Of a stretch of DNA of 9,054 nt, positions 1 to 5,205 are shown piece by piece. The position numbers were made by a program, and so were the translations under genes. The notes below the pieces were generated by a model that was not told the DNA's origin, searched no databases, and saw only the letters and a list, made by a program, of their open reading frames with translations. The DNA lies in assembly GCA_030594925.1 (NCBI GenBank), contig JAUVEG010000035.1, positions 1-9,054 of the forward strand, written 5' to 3'. Origin of the DNA: Gammaproteobacteria bacterium. GTDB taxonomy: Bacteria > Pseudomonadota > Gammaproteobacteria > Chromatiales > Chromatiaceae. Numbering within the stretch: position 1 is the first letter of the stretch; the number at the start of each line of letters is the position of its first letter.

Positions 1-108
1 AATATCAAAACATTGTTGAAATTTGGTTATCCGGCCGAAAAGATCAAATGGTATCGCGGAGGCATGCAGGGTTGGGAGATTCTTGGCTTAACGACGATCA
101 AACCCTGA
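1..108 (+). CDS. Rhodanese-like domain protein, C-terminal end (partial)
   Basis: An open frame enters from the left edge and ends at TGA (106-108), giving 35 residues. The segment WYRGGMQGWEILGLTTIKP matches the usual C-terminal end of single-domain rhodanese-like proteins, where a Y-RGG-M--W--LGL motif follows the active-site loop. The catalytic Cys loop would lie upstream, outside the window, so it is unknown whether this is an active sulfurtransferase or part of a longer protein. The gene converges on the minus-strand gene at 377-838, and a palindromic repeat lies between them. The identification rests on this short tail only. Confidence 0.6.
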   Translation, partial: NIKTLLKFGYPAEKIKWYRGGMQGWEILGLTTIKP

Positions 109-124
109 GAACAATGATCTCTCT

Positions 125-142
125 GCCGTACATGGATGTACG
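125..142. repeat. Short palindrome, possible fragment of a dispersed repeat
   Basis: Seven-base arms CGTACAT and ATGTACG face each other around GG (127-142), just after the rhodanese stop codon. The 11-mer TACATGGATGT (129-139) recurs in reverse complement at 5014-5024, inside another repeat-rich gap. The following bases to about 193 contain GTCGAGATGAC, resembling one arm of the palindrome at 321-346. I read this as debris of dispersed intergenic repeats. It could also fold as a weak hairpin after the rhodanese gene, but no T-run follows. Confidence 0.45.
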
Positions 143-222
143 AATGCCGTGAGGACAGGATGCACGGGAACGGCCTGCGTCGAGATGACAAAGTGAAATC
201 CGGGAAGCAAGGAGTGTTAAAA

Positions 223-380
223 GTAACTTCTCAATAAGCCCGCGCCAGATCTTCATTCGCTATGTTGTCATTTCGACCACCGGGAGAAATCTGAAAGCAC
301 TCGATATAGCTGAAAAATCAAGATTTCTCCCGGTGGTCGAAATGACAAGTGATTTTGCATGCGCTTTTTTGAGAAGTTAC
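223..380. repeat. Nested palindromic element between convergent genes
   Basis: The outer arms are GTAACTTCTCAA (223-234) and TTGAGAAGTTAC (369-380), a perfect 12-bp inverted repeat. They continue inward imperfectly as AAGCCCGCGC and GCATGCGCTT. They enclose the 26-bp palindrome at 267-346. The whole is about 158 bp with no coding capacity, which is the size and form of a MITE or a compound REP-type element. The right outer arm contains the TAA stop codon (377-379) of the minus-strand gene, so the element begins exactly at that gene's end. No target duplication is evident. Confidence 0.6.
267..346. repeat. Perfect 26-bp inverted repeat (GTCATTTCGACC...GGGAGAAATCT type)
   Basis: The arms at 267-292 and 321-346 are perfect reverse complements, starting GTCATTTCGACCACCGGG on the left, with a 28-base spacer. 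I recall sequences of the form GTCATTTCGACC-GGGAGAAATCT as common dispersed intergenic palindromes in several bacterial phyla; this is from memory. Lying between two convergent genes, the strong hairpin could act as a factor-independent or processing barrier for both transcripts. A T-rich stretch (TTTTTT at 365-370) follows on the plus strand only after about 18 bases, so a classical terminator is not clear. Confidence 0.8.
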
Positions 381-838
381 GCTTTTTTATAGATACCGCG
401 TGCTACAGAAGCAACACGTCCATTACGCTTCAGATAAGCAAGCGTTTGTCCCAGGTTACCCACTGAGACTCCAATCGCTTCAAGCTTTTCGCGAATCGCT
501 TTGGTATCCATCTCACCTGCATCAAGTATCTCAACGATCGCTGCGCTGGCGCCTGTGCGTCCTTTTCCAGTTGCTGAAGCCCCGGATACGCGCCCGCCAA
601 ACGCCTTGATTCTCGCGTTGACATCCTTGAGTTCGTTTTTGTGTTTGTTCTTCAGCTGGCGAATCTCTTCACGGATCTCTTTATTATGCTTGAGTTGTAG
701 TTGGCGACGCTCTTCACGCAGTTCAGCGATTTTTTGCTGGTTCTCCTGCATGATCTTATTTTGCTCTTCTATCTCACGCTGTTTCGCTAAATTGTACAGC
801 TCTTCAGCAGTCATATTATTGTAATCATTACCCGACAT
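377..838 (-). CDS. Small basic protein: N-terminal coiled coil plus C-terminal winged-helix-like domain
   Basis: The product is 153 residues and belongs to no family I can name with confidence. Residues about 10-82 are a highly charged Glu/Lys/Gln/Arg helix of coiled-coil character (for example QQKIAELREERRQLQ). Residues 83-97 form a Gly/Ser/basic linker (RVSGASATGKGRTG). Residues about 98-152 look like a compact winged helix: IVEILDAGEMDTKAIREKL, then a second helix LGQTLAYLKRNG and a short strand RVASVARGIYKK. This order parallels H-NS/MvaT-type nucleoid proteins, but the DNA-binding end lacks the H-NS core motif, so a silencing or nucleoid role is only inference. The ATG start is supported by GAGG eight bases upstream (CGAGGACAAATAG-ATG). 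The gene stands alone, and acpS, the usual neighbour of pdxJ, is absent here. The stop codon lies inside a repeat arm. Confidence 0.8.
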   Translation of the reverse strand: MSGNDYNNMTAEELYNLAKQREIEEQNKIMQENQQKIAELREERRQLQLKHNKEIREEIRQLKNKHKNELKDVNARIKAFGGRVSGASATGKGRTGASAAIVEILDAGEMDTKAIREKLEAIGVSVGNLGQTLAYLKRNGRVASVARGIYKKA

Positions 839-1137
839 CTATTTGTCCTCGTTGGTGAACAGTCATGAAGATATATGTAGTCATATCTTCTGCCAACGAA
901 AGATATTACAAAATTATTACAAATGCAACTTTATGCGGCCTGAATTGTGTAAAAATTATATGTATGGTCTGCAACTCTGCTTTATCGCGTGGATATTAAA
1001 CCTGTATATCACTCTATCTCAGTCGCTATAGTTCTGAAGATCAGATGTGATTGTATAACAATGAATACTGCTGTTGTTCTGCTAATGACATGAAGGTATC
1101 GCACTCTTTTATGATCGCTGAAAGAGGAGATGACAAA
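839..1137. other. Intergenic region, no gene recognised
   Basis: These 299 bases separate the pdxJ stop from the start of the coiled-coil protein gene. They are AT-rich around 900-1060 and contain the inverted repeat at 849-899. No acpS-like coding sequence is visible in any frame. A possible weak sigma70-type promoter for the minus-strand gene reads TTGCAT, 17 bases, TATCTT on the minus strand (roughly 901-932), with poor matches in both boxes. A small hairpin GATGA-CAAA-TCATC (1129-1142) overlaps the pdxJ stop and lacks a T-run. Confidence 0.5.
849..899 (-). promoter_or_regulatory. Two-part inverted repeat in the leader of the 377-838 gene
   Basis: The outer arms TCGTTGG (849-855) and CCAACGA (893-899) pair. 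The inner arms GAAGATAT (867-874) and ATATCTTC (883-890) pair around an 8-base loop. The structure ends about 10 bases upstream of the ATG, and the Shine-Dalgarno GAGG lies at its edge. It may be a leader hairpin affecting translation, or a pair of half-sites for a regulator, possibly the gene's own product. The symmetry is seen; the function is inferred. Confidence 0.45.
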
Positions 1138-1860
1138 TCATCGATTACAAATCAACTCTTTCATCTTTGCAACAGCCTCCTTCCAGCCTGTAAAAACGGC
1201 ACGGCTGACAATAGAGTGGCCGATGTTCAACTCTTTAATAGCTGGGATTGCAGCAATTGCCTCTACATTATGATAATCAAGGCCATGACCGGCATTGACC
1301 TGAAGCCCGATTTCAATACCATAGTCAACCGCATCACTGATACGCTCGAACTCCTGCTGCCGCTGTTCTGTTGTCAACGCATCGGCATAGTGCCCGGTAT
1401 GTATTTCAACTACCGGGGCGCCAACTGCGCGGGCGGCTTCCAGTTGTGATCTGTCAGCATCGATAAAGAGTGAGACACGCACGCCTGCATCAGCAAGCTG
1501 ATGACAATAACCCGTGAGATAGGCTTGCTGTGAGAGCACATCCAGCCCCCCCTCTGTCGTCAGCTCTTCACGCTTCTCCGGCACCAGACAGCAGTCATGC
1601 GGTTGTATTCTGCGGGCGATCTCCAGCATCCCGGCCGTTGCAGCCATTTCGAGATTCATGCGCGTTTGAATAATATCATTCAGCATCTCCACATCACGAT
1701 CCTGAATATGTCTGCGATCCTCGCGCAGATGCAGGGTGATTACGTCAGCCCCCGCCTCCTCTGAGAGCAGCGCGGCCTGTATGGGATCCGGATAGCGTGT
1801 TCCCCTCGCCTGACGCAGAGTTGCGATATGATCGATGTTAACGCCGAGTAATTTTTCCAT
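1138..1860 (-). CDS. pdxJ: Pyridoxine 5'-phosphate synthase
   Basis: PdxJ condenses 1-deoxyxylulose 5-phosphate with 3-amino-1-hydroxyacetone phosphate to form pyridoxine 5'-phosphate, the ring-closing step of the DXP-dependent vitamin B6 route in the cytoplasm. The 240-residue length fits the family (E. coli about 243). The N-terminus [18 protein letters not shown] and the segment [15 protein letters not shown] are family hallmarks. Residues matching the known active site are His44, Glu71 (NLEMA), Glu152 (VEIHTGHY) and His192 (NAGHGLDY), on a TIM-barrel scaffold. The ATG start agrees with the conserved N-terminus, although the upstream sequence has no good Shine-Dalgarno. It is last in the minus-strand cluster, but a 302-bp repeat-filled gap separates it from recO, so it may be expressed partly independently. 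The customary downstream acpS is missing. Confidence 0.98.
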   Translation of the reverse strand: MEKLLGVNIDHIATLRQARGTRYPDPIQAALLSEEAGADVITLHLREDRRHIQDRDVEMLNDIIQTRMNLEMAATAGMLEIARRIQPHDCCLVPEKREELTTEGGLDVLSQQAYLTGYCHQLADAGVRVSLFIDADRSQLEAARAVGAPVVEIHTGHYADALTTEQRQQEFERISDAVDYGIEIGLQVNAGHGLDYHNVEAIAAIPAIKELNIGHSIVSRAVFTGWKEAVAKMKELICNR

Positions 1861-1905
1861 TGCTGTTTCTCAGGAGTGTTGTAAAACAAGATCTGTTCAA
1901 TTTTT

Positions 1906-1979
1906 ACCACAGATGCACACAGATAAACACAGATTAAGAGATGTCATAATATCTGTGTGCATCTGTGTTTATCTGTGGT
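1906..1979. repeat. Inverted repeat with swapped modules (ACCACAGAT... type)
   Basis: The left arm (1906-1934) is ACCACAGAT, then GCACACAGAT, then AAACACAGAT. The right arm (1951-1979), reverse-complemented, is ACCACAGAT, AAACACAGAT, GCACACAGAT. The two arms therefore carry the same 10-base modules in a different order, and still pair closely around a 16-base spacer. Sequences of this ACCACAGAT-ACACAGAT style are, from memory, widespread intergenic repeats. It lies in the recO-pdxJ gap, next to the larger repeat at 2003-2166. Confidence 0.75.
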
Positions 1980-2002
1980 TCATTTATTTCCCAACTTATA
2001 TA

Positions 2003-2166
2003 CTAGCGAGACCAAGTCTCAGACTGACGAGGCATGAAAGTGATTATTTTCTCTCGCAAAGGCGCAAAGATCGCCAAGAAAAACCTTTGCGGTCTTGGCG
2101 TCTTAGCGAGAGTCATTATTAAAATTTGACTCATTTGTAAAGATGTTGGTGACTCAAGGATTCTAG
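2003..2166 (+). repeat. Dispersed ~164-bp repeat, copy A
   Basis: Copy A and copy B (5052-5205) share a left flank, CTAGCGA-ACCAAGTCTCAG to GGCATGAAA, with one mismatch in about 36 bases. They also share a right flank, GCGAGAGTCATTATT to CATTTGTAAAGAT, with two mismatches. Both start and end in CTAG. The 56-bp core at 2055-2110 is inverted relative to copy B and is bounded here by CTCTCGC (2051-2057) and GCGAGAG (2106-2112). CTAGCGA occurs at both ends of copy A (2003-2009, 2163-2169) and could be a target duplication. The terminal CTAG includes the recO stop codon. The element has no credible coding content. Confidence 0.85.
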
Positions 2167-2831
2167 CGAAACAACTCCCTGCTCTTGAGAGGCTTGTAGT
2201 CAAGCGAATGATCGATCAGTCGCCGCATCAGCAATTTTGCTTCATGTCGCTCTCTGGCATGCTGCCACTCCCCCTGGTGCAGTGCGAGCAGTGTTTCACC
2301 ATGAATCATCACATCTTTCCCACTACAATCCAGCGTAACTCCCTGCCCGATAGTATAAGAGTAGGTTGTATTGCTGCTGACCGGCTCGCCTTCACAGGTG
2401 GTATCAAGAACCACACCATAACCCGTCTCCTGCAACAACTGCAGCTCGAAGCGGCGCAGCTCCCAATCCGGGTATTCGCTGTACTGCAGATGCAACAGAG
2501 TCTTCCAGTAAACCTGCATGAGATTGTCGCAGGTATCGCCACGTGGCAGCAGGCGCATCAGGAGTTCATTCAGGTAAAATCCGCAATAGAGCAGTTTTTT
2601 TTTCAGCTCAACAGGTTTTTCTGACGCTTCCGCATGCGTCAGCGTCATCACTTCGCCTCTGCCTCTCCATCTCAGCGTCAGGGGTTGAAATGGCTGCAGC
2701 GTCCCCTTGAGCCTCCCTTTGGCTGCGCCCCTTGCGATAAGCGGTATACGTCCCTCTCCGGCAACCAGGCACTCCAACAGCAGACTGGTGTTGCGGTAGG
2801 GACGGCGATGCAGTAAAAACGCCGCCCGCAT
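2163..2831 (-). CDS. recO: DNA repair protein RecO
   Basis: RecO anneals complementary strands and, with RecR, loads RecA onto SSB-coated single-stranded DNA in the RecFOR gap-repair pathway. The product is 222 residues, slightly shorter than E. coli's roughly 242. An N-terminal OB-fold (residues 1-80) includes the family motif LHRRPYRNTSLLLE (7-20) and LIARGAAKGR. An alpha-helical domain follows (WELRRFELQLLQETGYG, 123-139), ending in KPLKSRELFR. The four-cysteine zinc site of some RecO proteins is absent, as is usual in gammaproteobacteria. The ATG overlaps the era stop by one base (TGATG), and there is no Shine-Dalgarno, so translation is probably coupled to era. The TAG stop forms the edge of repeat copy A. 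Codons 77-79 (AAA AAA AAA) make a run of nine A. Confidence 0.96.
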   Translation of the reverse strand: MRAAFLLHRRPYRNTSLLLECLVAGEGRIPLIARGAAKGRLKGTLQPFQPLTLRWRGRGEVMTLTHAEASEKPVELKKKLLYCGFYLNELLMRLLPRGDTCDNLMQVYWKTLLHLQYSEYPDWELRRFELQLLQETGYGVVLDTTCEGEPVSSNTTYSYTIGQGVTLDCSGKDVMIHGETLLALHQGEWQHARERHEAKLLMRRLIDHSLDYKPLKSRELFR

Positions 2832-3721
2832 CAGGGATCGAGATATCCAAGCGAGGAGAGTGCCGCCTCATCCGATGACCAGCTCTTTTTCACTTTAATC
2901 CATACATCCAGCCACACTTTTCTACCGAAACAGCTCTCCATGGATTCTCGTGCAATACGCGCAGTCTCCTTCAGGGCGGCTCCCTTTTTGCCGATAATAA
3001 TTCTCTTCTGCCCCTCCCGCTCCACCCAGATCACTGCAGCTATCCTGTAGCGCTCTTCGACACTCTCAAAGCGCTCTATCTCAACCGTCAGTGCATAGGG
3101 AATCTCTTTAGCGTAACGGCGTGTGAGTTGTTCACGCAGCAGTTCCGCCGCCATAAAGCGTTCTGATTTATCTGTGACCTGATCTTCGGGAAAGAAGTTA
3201 TCACCTTGCGGCAGATGAGCAAGCACCCTGTTCTCGACGATATCGATGTTGTCCTGCTTGAGTGCAGAAACAGGGATCATCTCAACGAAGTCAGCAGCAT
3301 CGAAACTGGAGAGATAGGCAAGCAGCGACTCCTTGCGTTCCAGCAGATCAATCTTGTTGACTGCCAGGATCGCAGGTTTTCCGGAACGCCGGATGCTGCC
3401 GAGTACGGCCTCATCCTCTTCGGTCCAGACATCAGCCTGGACAACAAACAGAATTACATCGACATCATGCAGCATGCGCTCCGCAGTCTGATTGAGCACC
3501 CGGTTGAGCCCCTTTGTTCCACGACGATGAATCCCCGGCGTATCGACAAAGACAATTTGCCCCTGTTTGAGTGTCCTGATACCCAGAATAGCGTGACGCG
3601 TCGTCTGCGGTTTGTGTGAGGTGATGGCTATTTTTTGCCCGACCATCTGGTTAAGGAGTGTCGATTTTCCAACATTGGGACGGCCGACGATCGCAGCATA
3701 CCCACAACGGTTTGTTGTCAT
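2831..3721 (-). CDS. era: GTPase Era
   Basis: Era is an essential GTPase that binds the 3' end of 16S rRNA and acts in 30S subunit maturation. The 296-residue length fits the family. Visible motifs are G1 GRPNVGKS (13-20), switch Thr41 region, G3 DTPG (60-63), G4 NKID (122-125) and G5 SAL (152-154). A C-terminal KH domain carries the RNA-binding loop IIIGKKGAALKE (241-252). The ATG at 3719-3721 is chosen over an in-frame upstream extension to 3823. It matches the conserved N-terminus (CGYAAIVGRPNVGKS), has AGGAG eight bases upstream, and forms a 4-base ATGA overlap with the rnc stop. The upstream extension would lie wholly within rnc. The rnc-era-recO block is tightly overlapped and surely one transcript. 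Confidence 0.98.
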   Translation of the reverse strand: MTTNRCGYAAIVGRPNVGKSTLLNQMVGQKIAITSHKPQTTRHAILGIRTLKQGQIVFVDTPGIHRRGTKGLNRVLNQTAERMLHDVDVILFVVQADVWTEEDEAVLGSIRRSGKPAILAVNKIDLLERKESLLAYLSSFDAADFVEMIPVSALKQDNIDIVENRVLAHLPQGDNFFPEDQVTDKSERFMAAELLREQLTRRYAKEIPYALTVEIERFESVEERYRIAAVIWVEREGQKRIIIGKKGAALKETARIARESMESCFGRKVWLDVWIKVKKSWSSDEAALSSLGYLDP

Positions 3722-4392
3722 TTTTCGAGCTCCTGTAATAACTGCCGTGCCGCATCCTGCTCTGCCTTGCGGCGCGACATATCGCTCCCAAGCGCCTCTT
3801 TTTTCAATGCCTGCACCCGGCACTTCACTGAGAAATGCTGTTGATGCTGCTTGCCGCTGATCGAAAGAACTTCATACTCCGGCAACGGCAGATTGAGGGA
3901 CTGCAGATGCTCCTGCAGACGGGTCTTGGGGTCTTTTTCACACTGCTCCAGCGTAAGTTTCTGCAACCGTTGTAAAAAGAGATGATCGATCAATTTTTCA
4001 ACAGCGTCATTTCCCAGTTCAAGGTAGGTAGCACCCAGGATCGCTTCGACAGCATCAGCAAGCGTCGAGTCCCTGGATTGACCGCCGGCGCGCAACTCCC
4101 CGGCGCCCATGACAAGATACTTGCTGAGTTGAATTTCGGCGCCAATCTCGGCCAGCGTCTGACGCCTGACCAGCAATGACCTCAGGCGGCTCAATTGCCC
4201 TTCACTCGCCTGAGGAAAACGCTGGTAGAGACAGTTCGCGATGACCATTCCGAGAACGGCATCTCCCAGGTATTCGAGGCGTTCATTATTGACGCTGCCT
4301 GCGCTGCGGTGTGTCAGCGCCTGCTCAAACAAAGCAGGATTCTGAAAGTGAAGATCCAGCTGTTTAGCCAGGTGTTCAGGGGAAAGTCTCAA
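3718..4392 (-). CDS. rnc: Ribonuclease III
   Basis: RNase III cleaves double-stranded RNA, processing rRNA precursors and some mRNAs. The 224-residue product has the catalytic domain first, with signature ERLEYLGDAVLG (37-48). Metal-binding residues Glu40, Asp44, Asp113 and Glu116 match E. coli Glu41, Asp45, Asp114 and Glu117. A double-stranded RNA-binding domain follows (about 154-222, with the conserved SRRKAEQDAARQLL end). The start appears to be TTG at 4390-4392: an in-frame TGA lies two codons upstream, no ATG is available before the conserved region, and GAGG sits four bases upstream. The stop overlaps the era start. The 91-bp gap to the DUF4845 gene holds a dispersed repeat. Start choice is moderately certain; identity is certain. 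Confidence 0.97.
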   Translation of the reverse strand: MRLSPEHLAKQLDLHFQNPALFEQALTHRSAGSVNNERLEYLGDAVLGMVIANCLYQRFPQASEGQLSRLRSLLVRRQTLAEIGAEIQLSKYLVMGAGELRAGGQSRDSTLADAVEAILGATYLELGNDAVEKLIDHLFLQRLQKLTLEQCEKDPKTRLQEHLQSLNLPLPEYEVLSISGKQHQQHFSVKCRVQALKKEALGSDMSRRKAEQDAARQLLQELEK

Positions 4393-4400
4393 GAAGCCTC

Positions 4401-4459
4401 AGGAACCTCTGAATAAGCCCATTGGATAGGGGTTTGCGGGAATGCTCTGGTCGAGACGC
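4401..4459 (+). repeat. GC-rich dispersed repeat, complete copy
   Basis: On the plus strand this reads CCTCTGAATAAGCCCATTGG, then ATAGGGGTTTGCGGG, then AATGCTCTGGTCGAGACGC. Its first half (4401-4448) aligns with 4853-4900 at roughly 70% identity with small gaps. Its second half (4434-4459) aligns with 4954-4979 at 22 of 26 positions, and all four differences are transitions. The GGGCTTATT-AGA-GTT motif on the minus strand also recurs at 223-240. The repeat fills most of the gap between the DUF4845 gene and rnc and supplies the upstream context of the rnc TTG start. Confidence 0.7.
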
Positions 4460-4483
4460 ATAACGACTTGATCAGGGCTTCCC

Positions 4484-4924
4484 TCAACGGATCGGGATAC
4501 GTGCAGTTTCTTCGAAGTCCATCACCACTTTCATATTGCCTGCCAGTGGTTTGCTTTCACTGTACTTCACTTTGATCTGATAGCTCTGCTCGACGCGCTT
4601 GATCCTGACATTCTTCGTTGTAAGGTGGTAAATTCCGTTCATGTGAATACGCGCCATGAGGCTGTTTTTGATCTTGATGGGCGATGCCCTGAACAGTTTT
4701 GGATCTGTCTCCATCTCCTTGAGCAATGATTTCAATGTCCAATTTTCAAAATAGACCGTCCCTGTTTTCATTGCGAACAGACCCAGCGCCAGCACCATCA
4801 TGGCGATGACCAGCATACCGAGCGCTGACGCACCCCGTTGACGTCTCAGACCAGGATAACCCTGAACAATTCCAATGGATGGGGGTTCGGGGGAAGGGCT
4901 ATGCGTATGCGTCGTATGAGTCAT
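4484..4924 (-). CDS. DUF4845 family membrane protein
   Basis: A small protein of unknown function. In many gammaproteobacteria, such as Pseudomonas, a DUF4845 gene sits between lepB and rnc, and this one does too. From ATG 4922-4924 it has 146 residues. One transmembrane segment, about 33-54 (ALGMLVIAMMVLALGLFAMK), is preceded by RRQRG in the style of pilin-like leaders, and a soluble domain follows (NWTLKSLLKEME, PIKIKNSLMARIH, VEQSYQIKVKYSESKPL). Relative to the expected start near RRQRG, about 25 residues are extra (MTHTTHTHSPSPEPPS...). Residues 9-24 are encoded by a copy of the dispersed repeat also found just beyond the stop. The frame stays open further upstream to 5236, but that part is the repeat at 5052-5205 and is not expected to be coding. 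The start has AAGGGGG upstream, within an inverted repeat. Confidence 0.85.
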   Translation of the reverse strand: MTHTTHTHSPSPEPPSIGIVQGYPGLRRQRGASALGMLVIAMMVLALGLFAMKTGTVYFENWTLKSLLKEMETDPKLFRASPIKIKNSLMARIHMNGIYHLTTKNVRIKRVEQSYQIKVKYSESKPLAGNMKVVMDFEETARIPIR

Positions 4925-4979
4925 TGAAGATACCCCCTTCCCCCGTAGAAAACTTGCAGGAATGCTCTGATCAAGGCGC
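4852..4979 (+). repeat. GC-rich dispersed repeat, split copy over the DUF4845 start
   Basis: The two halves of the repeat at 4401-4459 recur here in the same order and orientation, at 4853-4900 and 4954-4979. About 53 bases that hold the DUF4845 start codon and its Shine-Dalgarno separate them. Beyond it, to about 5050, the sequence (CTCACGCCCCTCACC, then ACATCCATGTA at 5014-5024) also has the look of repeat material and shares an 11-mer with 129-139. The simplest reading is a repeat copy interrupted or rearranged around the gene start. Confidence 0.6.
4888..4945 (-). promoter_or_regulatory. Inverted repeat enclosing the DUF4845 ribosome-binding site and start
   Basis: CGGGGGAAGGG (4888-4898) and CCCTTCCCCCG (4935-4945) are perfect 11-bp inverted arms. 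On the minus-strand transcript the 5' arm contains the purine-rich AAGGGGG that would serve as Shine-Dalgarno, the AUG sits in the 36-base loop, and the 3' arm lies in codons about 9-12. Such a stem would hide the ribosome-binding site. The symmetry is direct observation; a control function, or a simple by-product of repeat insertion, are both possible. Confidence 0.5.
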
Positions 4980-5051
4980 GAAGCTTCCGCTCCATGCTCA
5001 CGCCCCTCACCTAACATCCATGTAGGCGAAGCGACTTGGCCAGAGGATTTC

Positions 5052-5205
5052 CTAGCGATACCAAGTCTCAGACTGACGAGGCATGAAAAAAACAATTTTT
5101 CTCGCCAAGACGCCAGGACCGCAAAGGTTTTTCTTGGCGAGCTTTGCGTCTTGGCGAGAGTCATTATTGAAATTCGACTCATTTGTAAAGATCCAGGATT
5201 ACTAG
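5052..5205 (+). repeat. Dispersed ~154-bp repeat, copy B
   Basis: This is the partner of 2003-2166, in the same orientation by its flanks. The 56-bp core (5101-5156) matches the reverse complement of copy A's core at 51 of 56 positions. Arms CTCGCCAAGACGC (5101-5113) and GCGTCTTGGCGAG (5146-5158) form a perfect 13-bp hairpin. On the minus strand this hairpin is followed by AAAAATTGTTTTTTTC, so it could weakly terminate or attenuate transcription after lepB. The right end CTAG contains the lepB stop codon. The left end is preceded by GGATTTC, resembling the GGATTA before the right CTAG. Confidence 0.85.

Noticed and set aside
843..1031. Plus-strand open frame of 62 codons upstream of the coiled-coil gene
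   Set aside because: It begins at TTG, has no ribosome-binding site, lies over the leader of the opposite gene and has no recognisable features.
1051..1449. Plus-strand open frame antisense to pdxJ
   Set aside because: pdxJ on the other strand is full length with its active-site residues, so this is a shadow frame.
1906..1979. CRISPR array
   Set aside because: The short ACAGAT modules are contiguous and form an inverted repeat, with no unique spacers of regular length.
2003..2203. Minus-strand open frame of 66 codons over the recO-pdxJ gap
   Set aside because: It is a translation of repeat copy A running into the recO 3' end in another frame, with no family resemblance.
3722..3823. Longer Era starting at 3823
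   Set aside because: The extra 34 residues lie inside rnc and precede the conserved Era N-terminus. The internal ATG has a strong AGGAG and the ATGA overlap.
5101..5158. Strong intrinsic terminator after lepB
   Set aside because: The hairpin is good, but the minus-strand T-run begins only after several A residues, and copy A of the same element has no T-run. I keep it as a possible weak attenuator only.
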